The position numbers and the translations under genes were made by a program. A stretch of 64,000 bases of DNA from assembly GCF_029626235.1 (NCBI RefSeq), contig NZ_JARUBO010000005.1:962501-1026500 (forward strand). The letters are read 5' to 3'. Below the pieces are notes generated by a model. That model had not been told where the DNA came from. It did no database searches and saw only the letters and a program-made list of their open reading frames with translations. Shown piece after piece: positions 40,634 to 48,219 of the stretch (position 1 is its first letter; the number at the start of each line of letters is the position of its first letter). This stretch comes from Micromonospora sp. WMMD1120. GTDB taxonomy: Bacteria > Actinomycetota > Actinomycetes > Mycobacteriales > Micromonosporaceae.

Positions 40634-41940
40634 CGGGCACCTCCGGGGATGACCTCGATCGCGGCCCGGCGCTCCGGGCGAACTGTGGCCGCGGCGGCCC
40701 GGACCTGCTCCTCGGTGACCTCACCGACCAACCGGGGCAGGTCGTTGAGCAGGCCCGGCTCGCCCCGCTGCTGCTCCAGCACCGCCATCCGCAGCGCACG
40801 ACCGAGCACCGCGTCGGTGTCCCGCAGCAGGTGCGTGGCCATCCGGGCCTGGGTGCGGGCCAGCTCGCCGTCGGTCAGCCCGTCGGTGGCCAGCCGGTCC
40901 ACCTCCTCGTCGATGGTGCGCAGCACCTTGTCCACGTCGCCGCCGGGTGGCAGGTGGGCCTGCAACAGCAGTGCCGTCGGGTCCCGGACGTCGAACGGGT
41001 CGCCCATGAACCCGAGGTATCCGCCCAGGCTGGTCACCGTCCGGTCGCGCTGCACCAGGCGTTCGACGAGCCGCGACGCGTCGCCGTCGGTGAGCACCTC
41101 GGCCAACACCACGTACGGCAGGTAGGCGGCGAAGTCGGTGACCGGGTCGGGCACGCGCCAGGCGCCGGCCACCGCCGGCAGGGGCGCCAGGGCATCGGTG
41201 TACGAGGTGCGCCGCTCGGCGCTCAGGTCGGGCTCGGTGAAGTCGGGCCGTTGCGGCGCCGGCCGGGCCGGCACGTCCCCGAAGTGACGGCTGATCAGCT
41301 CGGTCGCCTCGGCCACGTCGATGTCGCCGCTGACGGCCAGCACGGCGTTGCCGCTGGCGTAGTAGCGGCGGAAGAAGTCCGCGGCGTCGGCGACGGTCGC
41401 CGACTCCAGGTCGTCGAAGGAGCCGTAGCCGTCGTGGGCGTTCGGGAAGGTGTCGAACATGACCGGCGGCAGGGTCAGCCAGGGAAAGCCGCCGTACGGT
41501 CGGTTCAGGACGTTGACCCGGATCTCCTCCTTGACCACGTCGACCTGGTTGCGCAGGTTCTCCTCGGTCAGCCGGGGGCCGCGCATCCGGTCCGCCTCCA
41601 GGAACAGCGCGCGCTCCAGCGCGTTGCTCGGCAGCGTCTCGAAGTAGTCGGTGTAGTCCAGGTGGGTGGAGCCGTTGAAGGTGCCGCCGGCGCCCTGCAC
41701 GTGCCGGAAGTGGGCGAGTTTCTCCAGGTTCTCCGAGCCCTGGAACATCAGGTGCTCGAAGAGGTGGGCGAAGCCGGTGCGCCCCTCCGGCTCCGAACGG
41801 ATGCCGACGTCGTAGACCACCGCCACCCCGATGACCGGGGCACTGCGGTCGGGGGTCAGCACCACCCGCAGGCCGTTGTCGAGGGTGAACCGCTCGACCG
41901 GATACTTCGTCGCTGGAATTCTGGATCTCCGCGCCGCCAC
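40630..41940 (-). CDS. M16-family zinc peptidase, catalytic partner
   Basis: A protein of 436 residues. The inverted zinc motif is HLFEHLMF (HxxEH) and the third ligand Glu is in NQVDVVKEEIRV. It lacks a signal peptide. With the non-catalytic partner it probably forms a heterodimeric peptidase of the mitochondrial-processing-peptidase type; the substrate is unknown. GTG at 41940 was chosen as the first start before the conserved part; the ribosome binding site is weak. Confidence 0.9.
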   Translation of the reverse strand: MAARRSRIPATKYPVERFTLDNGLRVVLTPDRSAPVIGVAVVYDVGIRSEPEGRTGFAHLFEHLMFQGSENLEKLAHFRHVQGAGGTFNGSTHLDYTDYFETLPSNALERALFLEADRMRGPRLTEENLRNQVDVVKEEIRVNVLNRPYGGFPWLTLPPVMFDTFPNAHDGYGSFDDLESATVADAADFFRRYYASGNAVLAVSGDIDVAEATELISRHFGDVPARPAPQRPDFTEPDLSAERRTSYTDALAPLPAVAGAWRVPDPVTDFAAYLPYVVLAEVLTDGDASRLVERLVQRDRTVTSLGGYLGFMGDPFDVRDPTALLLQAHLPPGGDVDKVLRTIDEEVDRLATDGLTDGELARTQARMATHLLRDTDAVLGRALRMAVLEQQRGEPGLLNDLPRLVGEVTEEQVRAAAATVRPERRAAIEVIPGGAR

Positions 41941-42043
41941 GGGAAAGACCCTAGCGCGTCGGCACCGCCGGCACCCGCGACCTTCGCGGAGCCGCCGGGC
42001 GCGTCCATCGCGACGCGGCCTCGTCACCGTTCACCGATCGCCG

Positions 42044-42072
42044 CCTACCCCAGCAAACTGGTAGGAAATACC
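42044..42072. promoter_or_regulatory. Operator-like palindrome 1 upstream of the SsuABC-like operon
   Basis: CCTACC (42044-42049) and GGTAGG (42060-42065) form a 6-nt inverted repeat with a 10-nt spacer, followed by AAATACC. It resembles the site at 42141-42161 and may bind the Rrf2 protein encoded at 44889 or control the divergent M16 operon. Confidence 0.45.
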
Positions 42073-42140
42073 GACATAACTGAGCCGCCTGATCCTGGCA
42101 TGTGGATGGGGCTTGACGCTGACCGCAGGCTGACCCACTC

Positions 42141-42161
42141 TTCCTACCAATCAAGTAGGAA
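42141..42161. promoter_or_regulatory. Operator-like palindrome 2 before the substrate-binding protein gene
   Basis: TTCCTAC (42141-42147) and GTAGGAA (42155-42161) are perfect arms with a 7-nt spacer CAATCAA, 21 nt before the ATG at 42182. The layout is like Rrf2-family (CymR/IscR type) operators. TTGACG at 42113-42118 is a possible -35 hexamer upstream. Confidence 0.55.
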
Positions 42162-42181
42162 TACTGCGGATTGGACGGACG

Positions 42182-43237
42182 ATGAGACGGCTCCCTCTGC
42201 GCCGACTGACCACCCTGGCCACCCTCGCCGCCCTCGGCGCGGCGACCCTTGGCACCGCCGCCTGCGGCGACGACAGCGCGGGTGGCGACTCCGGCCGGGT
42301 GACGCTGCGCCTCGGCTACTTTCCCAACATCACCCACGCGCCGGCGGTCGTCGGCGTGGAGAAGGGCATCTTCGCGGAGAAGCTCGGCAGCGACGTCAAG
42401 CTGGACCCGAAGACCTTCAACGCCGGCCCGGCCGCCATCGAGGCGGTCTTCTCCGGGGCGCTGGACGCCACCTACATCGGCCCGAACCCGACGGTGAACG
42501 CGTTCTCGAAGTCCAGGGGCGAAGCCGTCCGGGTGATCTCCGGCGCGGCCTCCGGCGGCGTCGCGCTGGTGGTCAAGCCGGGCATCAACGGCCCGCAGGA
42601 CCTCAAGGGCAAGAAGGTCGCCACCCCGCAGCTGGGCAACACCCAGGACGTGGCGGTCCGGTACTGGCTCAAGCAGCAGGGTCTGACCACCACCAAGGAG
42701 GGTGGCGGCGACGTCAAGATCGTGCCGCAGGAGAACGCCCAGACGATCGAGACGTTCAACAGCGGCACGATCGACGGCGCCTGGGTGCCCGAGCCGTTCG
42801 TGTCCCGCCTGGTCAACGCCGGCGGCAGGGTGCTCGTCGACGAGCGCGACCTCTGGCCGGACAGGAAGTTCGTCATCACCAACCTGCTGGTCAGCACGAA
42901 GTTCCTCAAGGCGCACCCGGACGTGGTGCAGAAGCTGGTCGACGGCCAGGTGGCCGCCAACGAGTTCGTCAACACCAAGCCGGACGAGGCCCAGCAGGCC
43001 ATCTCCGACGCGATCGGCAAGATCACCGGCAAGCCGCTGGACCTCAAGCTGATCAAGCAGGCGTGGCCGACGTTGGAGTTCACCAACGACCCGATCCCGA
43101 CCTCGCTCAAGGCCGGTCTCGACCACGCCGTCGAGGTCAACCTGACCGAGCCGGTCGACCTCAAGGGCCTGTACGACCTGACCTACCTCAACAATGCCCT
43201 CAAGGCCGCCGGCAAGCCCGAGGTCGTCCAGCCATGA
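42182..43237 (+). CDS. ABC substrate-binding lipoprotein, sulfonate/nitrate/taurine type
   Basis: A protein of 351 residues with a lipoprotein signal: basic start, hydrophobic stretch and the lipobox TAAC with Cys28. The mature part reads VTLRLGYFPNITHAPAVVG, and the AYIGPNP-like TYIGPNPTVNAF segment is typical of the SsuA/TauA/NrtA group. Substrates could be sulfonates, taurine, nitrate or thiamine precursors. The Rrf2 regulator in the operon and the flanking operators favour an organosulfur compound, but this is inference. The stop overlaps the ATPase start by 4 nt. Confidence 0.88.
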   Translation: MRRLPLRRLTTLATLAALGAATLGTAACGDDSAGGDSGRVTLRLGYFPNITHAPAVVGVEKGIFAEKLGSDVKLDPKTFNAGPAAIEAVFSGALDATYIGPNPTVNAFSKSRGEAVRVISGAASGGVALVVKPGINGPQDLKGKKVATPQLGNTQDVAVRYWLKQQGLTTTKEGGGDVKIVPQENAQTIETFNSGTIDGAWVPEPFVSRLVNAGGRVLVDERDLWPDRKFVITNLLVSTKFLKAHPDVVQKLVDGQVAANEFVNTKPDEAQQAISDAIGKITGKPLDLKLIKQAWPTLEFTNDPIPTSLKAGLDHAVEVNLTEPVDLKGLYDLTYLNNALKAAGKPEVVQP

Positions 43238-44013
43238 CGTCGACCACGACGACGCCGCGGAGCGCGACCACAGCGGTCGCGCTCTCCGGGGTGACCAAGG
43301 TGTACGGACGTGGGACGAGCGCCGTCCTGGCCCTGGACGGTGTGTCGCTGGACGTCGCGCCCGGCGAGTTCGTCTGCCTGGTCGGCGCGTCCGGATGCGG
43401 CAAGAGCACCCTGCTCAACCTGGTGGCCGGGCTGGACCGGGTCAGCGGTGGGCAGATCACGCTGGCCGGCGACGCCAACCCGGGCCTGATGTTCCAGGAA
43501 CCGGCGCTCTTCCCGTGGCTGACCGTCGAGGCCAACGTGGAGGTGCCCCTCAAGCTGCGCGGGCTGCCCCGCGCCGAGCGGCGCGAGCGGGTCGCCGAGT
43601 TGCTGCGGACCGTGCACCTGGCCGACTTCGGCCGCAAGCGCCCGCACGAACTCTCCGGCGGGATGCGGCAACGGGTCGCGCTGGCCCGCACGCTGGCCCT
43701 GGACACTCCGGTGCTGCTGATGGACGAGCCGTTCGGCGCGCTGGACGCGATGACCCGGGACATCCTGCACGACGAGCTGGAACGGATCTGGTCCGAACGC
43801 GGGCTGTCGGTGCTCTTCGTGACGCACAACGTCCGCGAGGCGGCCCGGCTGGCCGACCGGATCATCCTGCTCTCCAGCCGACCCGGCCGGATCATCTACT
43901 CCACCGAGGTGGACATCCCGCGCCCCCGCCGGATCGACTCCCCCGAGGTCGCCGCCATCGCCGCCGAGGTCACCGAGCGGCTCCGTACGGAGGTGGGCCG
44001 CCATGGCCAGTGA
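43234..44013 (+). CDS. ABC transporter ATP-binding protein, SsuB/TauB type
   Basis: A protein of 259 residues. Walker A GASGCGKST lies near residue 51; the Q-loop is in MFQEPALFPWLTV, the signature LSGGMRQRVALAR, Walker B VLLMDEPFGALDAMTRD, and the H-loop in FVTHN. The FQE variant and the length are typical of the nitrate/sulfonate/taurine importers. ATG at 43234 overlaps the binding-protein stop (ATGA). It is coupled to the permease, overlapping it by 11 nt. Confidence 0.95.
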   Translation: MTSTTTTPRSATTAVALSGVTKVYGRGTSAVLALDGVSLDVAPGEFVCLVGASGCGKSTLLNLVAGLDRVSGGQITLAGDANPGLMFQEPALFPWLTVEANVEVPLKLRGLPRAERRERVAELLRTVHLADFGRKRPHELSGGMRQRVALARTLALDTPVLLMDEPFGALDAMTRDILHDELERIWSERGLSVLFVTHNVREAARLADRIILLSSRPGRIIYSTEVDIPRPRRIDSPEVAAIAAEVTERLRTEVGRHGQ

Positions 44014-44887
44014 CACCCTCACCAGCTCGACGCGTACCGACGCGGAGATCAGCGGCCTCGACGCGCTGGAGATCGCCGGCCGGGACAAGGAGGTCTCCCG
44101 GGGCGCCCGGATCTGGGCCGCCACCTGGCCGAAGCTCGCCGCGCTGGCCATCGCCATCGCCGCCTGGCAGCTCGTGGTCCTGTCCGGCTGGAAGCCGCCG
44201 TACTCCCTGCCCGGGCCGCTGGAGGTCGGCCGCGAGCTGGTGGCACAGGCCCAGGGCCCGCAGCTCTGGGACGGCCTGCTCACGACGCTCCGCCGGGCCG
44301 CCGTCGGGTACGTCTTCTCGGTCGCCGTCGGTCTGCTGGTGGGCCTCGCGGTGGCCCGGTCCACGGTGCTGCGCGCCGCCATCGGCTCGATGATCACCGC
44401 GTTGCAGACCATGCCGTCCATCGCCTGGTTCCCGCTGGCGATCCTGCTGTTCGAGCTGAGCGAGAAGGCGATCTTCTTCGTGGTGGTGCTCGGCGCGGCG
44501 CCGTCCATCGCCAACGGGGTGATCTCCGGGGTGGACTACGTGCCGCCGCTGCTGCTGCGCGCCGGCCGCAACCTGGGAGCCCGGGGGCTCAACCTCTACC
44601 GGTACGTCATCGCCCCGGCCGCCCTACCGGCGATCGTGGCCGGCCTCAAGCAGGGATGGGCGTTCTCCTGGCGCAGCCTGATGGCCGGTGAGCTGCTCGT
44701 GGTCGGCATCTCGCAGACCTCGCTCGGCGCCCAGCTCACCTACTCCCGCGAGCTGTCCGACGCGCCCTGGCTGCTCTCCACCATGATCGTGATCCTGGTG
44801 CTCGGACTGGTGGTGGACGCCGCGTTCGGCGCGGCGGACAAGGCGATCCGGCGCCGCTGGGGCGTGCTGGACCAGGCTGGTCAGTAA
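44003..44887 (+). CDS. ABC transporter permease, SsuC/TauC type
   Basis: A protein of 294 residues with about 30 cytoplasmic residues and then six membrane helices. The EAA loop, which contacts the ATPase, is in LRAGRNLGARGLNLYRYVIAPAALP. The family matches the sulfonate/nitrate permeases. The start overlaps the ATPase gene by 11 nt. Confidence 0.94.
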   Translation: MASDTLTSSTRTDAEISGLDALEIAGRDKEVSRGARIWAATWPKLAALAIAIAAWQLVVLSGWKPPYSLPGPLEVGRELVAQAQGPQLWDGLLTTLRRAAVGYVFSVAVGLLVGLAVARSTVLRAAIGSMITALQTMPSIAWFPLAILLFELSEKAIFFVVVLGAAPSIANGVISGVDYVPPLLLRAGRNLGARGLNLYRYVIAPAALPAIVAGLKQGWAFSWRSLMAGELLVVGISQTSLGAQLTYSRELSDAPWLLSTMIVILVLGLVVDAAFGAADKAIRRRWGVLDQAGQ

Positions 44888-44888
44888 C

Positions 44889-45341
44889 GTGTTCGTCTCC
44901 GCGCGCAGCGACTACGCGCTCCGGGCGATGCTCGCCGTCGCCGCCGCCGTCGCCTCCGGCGGTGGCGACGGCGACAACGGTGGCGAGCTGGTGAAGGCGG
45001 CCAGCCTGGCCGAGGTGCAGGACATCCCGCTCAGCTTCCTCCAGGGCATCCTGCTCGACCTGCGCCGAGCGGGTCTGCTGCACAGTCATCGCGGCGCAGA
45101 CGGCGGCTACGCCCTGACCCGCCCGCCCGACAAGATCACCGTCGGGGACGTGCTGCGCGCGGTGGGCGGCTCGCTCACGACAGTGCGCGGCCTACCCGCC
45201 GAGCGGGCCGGCTACCACGGCGTGGCCGCCGGCCTGACCGACGTCTGGCTGGCGGTGCACGGGGCGATCGCCACGGTGGTCGACCACACCACCCTGGCCA
45301 ACCTGCTCACCCAAACACCAACCCCCACCCCTCACCCCTAA
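44889..45341 (+). CDS. Rrf2-family regulator
   Basis: A protein of 150 residues. It begins FVSARSDYALRAMLAVA, and the winged helix continues with IPLSFLQGILLDLRRAGLLHSHRGADGGYAL, the Rrf2 signature. The three cysteines that bind an iron-sulfur cluster in IscR are missing, so it is closer to CymR, which senses cysteine status through a partner enzyme. It starts 1 nt after the permease stop, with GTG, and may control its own operon through the palindromes at 42044-42161. The insert SGGGDGDNGGEL is a low-complexity loop. Confidence 0.88.
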   Translation: MFVSARSDYALRAMLAVAAAVASGGGDGDNGGELVKAASLAEVQDIPLSFLQGILLDLRRAGLLHSHRGADGGYALTRPPDKITVGDVLRAVGGSLTTVRGLPAERAGYHGVAAGLTDVWLAVHGAIATVVDHTTLANLLTQTPTPTPHP

Positions 45342-45460
45342 CTCCGACCCCACCCGACCCCGAGCCTGGCCCGACCCCGAGCCTGGCCCTGCCCCCAGGC
45401 CTGCCCCGCCCCGCGCCCGCCCCGTCCCGCCCCGCCCCGCCCCGCCCCGCCCCGCCCCGG

Positions 45461-45530
45461 CGATCTTGCACTTTCTGCGCTCACATAAGGGGCGTAAACC
45501 CGCACATCGACAACCGGAACTGCAAGATCG
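45461..45530. repeat. Palindromic element, type A (copy 2)
   Basis: CGATCTTGCA (45461-45470) and TGCAAGATCG (45521-45530) flank a 50-nt centre; with one G-G mismatch the stem continues as CCCCG/CGGGG. Same arms and almost the same centre length as the copy at 13429-13503, but a different centre sequence (CTTTCTGCGC and so on). Confidence 0.87.
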
Positions 45531-45550
45531 GCGGGGAAGGGAGGGGCGGG

Positions 45551-45628
45551 CACGGCGCGGGGCGGGGCGGGGCGGGCACGGCGCGGGGCGGGGCGGGGCG
45601 GGCACGGCGCGGGGCGGGGCGGGGCAGG
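45551..45628. repeat. 26-bp tandem repeat, three units
   Basis: CACGGCGCGGGGCGGGGCGG occurs at 45551, 45577 and 45603, a 26-bp period; three units and then degenerate sequence. It is G-rich on the plus strand. Confidence 0.8.
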
Positions 45629-45697
45629 GGCGCAGCGCGGGGCGGGGGCGGGGCAGGCGCGGGACGGGCGGGGGGCTGGGCAGGGGTGCGGTGTGGT

Positions 45698-45740
45698 GCG
45701 ATGTGGCCGGGTCGGTGCCCCGCCGACCCGGCCACATCGC
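45698..45740. terminator. Perfect 18-bp hairpin before the small membrane-protein gene end
   Basis: GCGATGTGGCCGGGTCGG (45698-45715) and its exact reverse complement (45723-45740) flank the loop TGCCCCG. It lies between the end of the Rrf2 transcript and the end of the minus-strand gene at 45797. Confidence 0.85.
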
Positions 45741-45796
45741 GTACCGACCCCTGACCGGGCCTGCCCCTCAACCGGCGCCGGTCAGTCGGTCGCCGG

Positions 45797-45997
45797 TCAG
45801 CCCTGGTGTACGACCGTCGGGCCGGGGCCCGTGTCGCCGGGGCTGCGCATCTCCACCAACCCGGCGGGAGCGTTGCCCAGCGGGGAGGCGTGCCAGGGCG
45901 CGAAGGCCGCGACCATGGCGAGCAACAGTCCGGCGAGCGCGACCGCGAGCACCAGGATCATTTCGCGCAGCGCACCCGAGCCGGCTCCGCCCGCCAT
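45797..45997 (-). CDS. Small single-pass membrane protein, hypothetical
   Basis: A protein of 66 residues. MAGGAGSGALREM is followed by a membrane helix (ILVLAVALAGLLLAMVAAF), then a Trp-containing extracytoplasmic tail. GGGAGGGG lies 5 nt before ATG 45997, so translation is well supported. The family is not recognised. It is encoded after the DEAD-box helicase gene on the same strand, beyond a terminator. Confidence 0.65.
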   Translation of the reverse strand: MAGGAGSGALREMILVLAVALAGLLLAMVAAFAPWHASPLGNAPAGLVEMRSPGDTGPGPTVVHQG

Positions 45998-46204
45998 GGT
46001 CACCCCTCCCGCGCCGGGCCCCCCGCCCGACGTCCCCCGTCGGTCAGCTTCGAGCACGGCCCGCCCGCACACAGTCGGCCAGCCGACCAAGGTGAAGCTG
46101 ATTACCGACTGGGACCGTGGGCCGTACGGCCCGGACACCTGCCCGGTCGGCGCGGCCGGATGAGCCGCACGACGGTCCGTCGACGGGTGGGACCCCGTAG
46201 ACGC

Positions 46205-46240
46205 CACCGACCCGTTCCGCCGAGGCGGAACGGGTCGGTG
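46205..46240. terminator. Perfect 17-bp hairpin after the DEAD-box helicase gene
   Basis: CACCGACCCGTTCCGCC (46205-46221) and GGCGGAACGGGTCGGTG (46224-46240) are perfect arms with a 2-nt centre. It begins 14 nt past the helicase stop, reading on the minus strand. Confidence 0.8.
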
Positions 46241-46253
46241 GAGGTGTTGACGA

Positions 46254-47567
46254 TCAGGCGGTACGGGGGCGGCGCGGGCGGCGGGACCGACCCGACGCGC
46301 GGTGCGCCGGCCGGCCGCCACCCCCGGTTGCCGCGCCGCTCGCGGCACGACTGCGCGGCGTCTGCGGCTGCGGCGCGACGATCGTCACCGGCACGCCGGA
46401 GGGCTCCCGGGCGCCGGTGACCCGGACCAGAGCCTCGTCATCGGAGCGCACCTGGACCGACTCCGGCCGGATGCCCGCGGTGGCCATCAGTCGGGAGACG
46501 TCACGGCGCTGCTCCGGCAGGACCAGGGTGACGACAGTGCCGGGCTCGCCGGCACGGGCGGTACGACCACCGCGGTGCAGGTAGTCCTTCGCCTCGGTCG
46601 GCGGGTCCACGTTGACCACCAGGTCCAGACCGTCCACGTGGATGCCCCGCGCCGCCACGTCGGTGGCGACCAGGGCGGTCACCTGACCGGTGCGGAACTG
46701 CTCCAGGATGCGGGTGCGCTGCGGCTGGGACTTGCCACCGTGCAGCGCGGCCGCGCGTACCCCCTTGGCCAGCAGTTGCCGCGCGAGCCGGTCGGCGCGG
46801 TGCTTGGTCCCCATGAACAGGATGGTGCGGCCCTCGCGGGCGGCGATCCGGGTCAGCGCCGCGGGCTTGTCGACGGCGTCGACGTGCAGCACGTGGTGGG
46901 TCATCGCGGTGACGGTGGCGGTGCCCGGGTCGACGGAGTGGGTGACCGGGCTGCTCAGGAAGCGGCGGACCAACCGGTCCACCCCGCCGTCCAGGGTGGC
47001 GGAGAAGAGCATCCGCTGCCCCTGCGGCGCGACCTGCTCCAGCAGCTTGGTGACCTGCGGCAGGAAACCCATGTCGGCCATCTGGTCGGCTTCGTCGAGC
47101 ACGGTGATCTCGACCTGGTCGAGGCGGGCGTCGCCACGGTTGATCAGGTCGTGCAGCCGGCCGGGGGTGGCGACGACCACCTCGGCGCCGGCACGCAGGG
47201 CGTCCGCCTGCCGCTGCAACGACAGCCCGCCGACGACTGTGGCGCAGCGCAACCCGACCGCGCGGGCGTACGGGGCCAGCGCGGTGGTGACCTGCTGGGC
47301 CAGCTCCCGGGTCGGCACCAGCACCAGGGCCAGCGGGCGGCCCGGCCGCGCCTTCTGACCGGCGGTACGGGACAGCAGCGGAAGCCCGAAGGCGAGGGTC
47401 TTGCCGGAGCCGGTGCGACCCCGACCCAGCACGTCCCGCCCGGCCAGCGCGTCGGGCAGCGTCGCCGACTGGATCGGGAACGGTTCGGTGATGCCCTGGG
47501 CGGTCAGCGCGGCGAGCAGCGCCGGGGCCAGACCGGTATGGGCGAAGGAGGGAACAACTGTGGTCAT
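46254..47567 (-). CDS. DEAD-box RNA helicase
   Basis: A protein of 437 residues. Q motif FAHTGLAPALLAAL and PFPIQ; Walker A GRTGSGKT; Ia PTRELAQQV; DEAD in VLDEADQMADMG; SAT in LFSATLDGG; motif VI HRGGRTARAG. The C-terminal tail is Arg/Gly/Pro-rich, likely RNA-binding. The family unwinds RNA structure, often at low temperature, and the neighbouring cold-shock gene supports such a role. ATG 47567 has GAGGAAGG 7 nt upstream. Confidence 0.93.
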   Translation of the reverse strand: MTTVVPSFAHTGLAPALLAALTAQGITEPFPIQSATLPDALAGRDVLGRGRTGSGKTLAFGLPLLSRTAGQKARPGRPLALVLVPTRELAQQVTTALAPYARAVGLRCATVVGGLSLQRQADALRAGAEVVVATPGRLHDLINRGDARLDQVEITVLDEADQMADMGFLPQVTKLLEQVAPQGQRMLFSATLDGGVDRLVRRFLSSPVTHSVDPGTATVTAMTHHVLHVDAVDKPAALTRIAAREGRTILFMGTKHRADRLARQLLAKGVRAAALHGGKSQPQRTRILEQFRTGQVTALVATDVAARGIHVDGLDLVVNVDPPTEAKDYLHRGGRTARAGEPGTVVTLVLPEQRRDVSRLMATAGIRPESVQVRSDDEALVRVTGAREPSGVPVTIVAPQPQTPRSRAASGAATGGGGRPAHRASGRSRRPRRPRTA

Positions 47568-47678
47568 GCGGAAGCCTTCCTCGACGCGGCACGTGTCGAG
47601 GGAGGGCGCCGACGTCGGCGCTGTCACCGGCGGACAGGACCGCCAGGACTCACAAGCACGAACCGAAGAGAGTACGGG

Positions 47679-47734
47679 CCGGCCCGCCGCCGGGCCGCCA
47701 CCTGCGCGGGGCAGGCGACGGCGGGGCGGGCCGG
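47679..47734. terminator. GC-rich inverted repeat downstream of the cold-shock gene
   Basis: CCGGCCCGCC (47679-47688) and GGCGGGCCGG (47725-47734) are perfect 10-nt arms with a smaller inner stem CCTGC/GCAGG. It lies between the cold-shock gene and the helicase gene on the minus strand. Confidence 0.42.
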
Positions 47735-47789
47735 TCCCGTCACCGTCACACCCGGAGGGCGCGACAGGTAATGCCGACCGATCCGAAGA

Positions 47790-47993
47790 TCAGAGCGGGC
47801 GGATGTTCTCCGCCTGCGGGCCCTTCTGGCCCTGGGTCACCTCGAACTCGACCCGCTGGTTCTCGTCCAGGCTCCGGTAGCCGGAGGTCTGGATCGCCGA
47901 GAAGTGGGCGAAGACGTCGGCGCCGCCGCCGTCCGGGGTGATGAAGCCGAAGCCCTTGTCAGCGTTGAACCACTTCACGGTGCCAATAGCCAT
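47790..47993 (-). CDS. Cold-shock protein (CspA family)
   Basis: A protein of 67 residues: [15 protein letters not shown] (RNP1), then DVFAHFSAI (RNP2) and the [19 protein letters not shown] strand. It binds single-stranded RNA/DNA and melts secondary structure. AAGGAG lies 9 nt before ATG 47993. The leader is long (about 165 nt), as for cold-inducible csp genes. Confidence 0.97.
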   Translation of the reverse strand: MAIGTVKWFNADKGFGFITPDGGGADVFAHFSAIQTSGYRSLDENQRVEFEVTQGQKGPQAENIRPL

Positions 47994-48126
47994 GTGTTTC
48001 GTCTCCTTGACGGAACGTCGGACGCGCACGTGTTGCGCGCCCGAAGAGGAGCGCTCCGCGCGGGAATGCGCGAATCGCCTGTCGCTTCTGGTCGCCCCGC
48101 CCGGAGAACTCCGGACACAACAAAGA

Positions 48127-48155
48127 GCGCCTGGGGCCACAATCCCGCCAGGCGC
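48127..48155 (-). promoter_or_regulatory. Hairpin in the cold-shock leader
   Basis: On the minus strand GCGCCTGG and CCAGGCGC (48155-48148, 48134-48127) flank a 13-nt loop, followed by TCTTTGTTG. It is near the 5' end of the transcript and may be a thermosensor or attenuator; this is inference. Confidence 0.4.
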
Positions 48156-48166
48156 ACACAGAGTCT

Positions 48167-48194
48167 CTGGTAACCAAAACTGCAACCCGGTCAA
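48167..48194 (-). promoter_or_regulatory. Candidate cold-shock gene promoter
   Basis: On the minus strand TTGACC (48194-48189) and TACCAG (48172-48167) are 16 nt apart. The start would be near 48160, about 165 nt before the ATG. Confidence 0.4.
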
Positions 48195-48219
48195 CCTATC
48201 ACGGCCCTCCCCGGAGCGG

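Larger units (their letters stand above)
45342..45697. other. Strand-asymmetric C-rich/G-rich intergenic region
   Basis: The left part (to 45459) is almost only C with G, the right part (45531-45690) is G-rich, and element A2 lies between them. The left holds a 17-bp duplication with ACCCCGAGCCTGGCCCG and runs of CCCCG; the right holds runs of CGGGG. Because the halves are complementary, they could extend the element's stem. The G-rich half fits G-quadruplex patterns. No coding gene is seen here; frames are open only because of the base composition. Confidence 0.7.

Noticed and set aside
45551..45628. The 26-bp G-rich repeat as a gene or replication iteron
   Set aside because: No coding signal and no replication gene nearby; it looks like a simple expansion of CGGGG runs.
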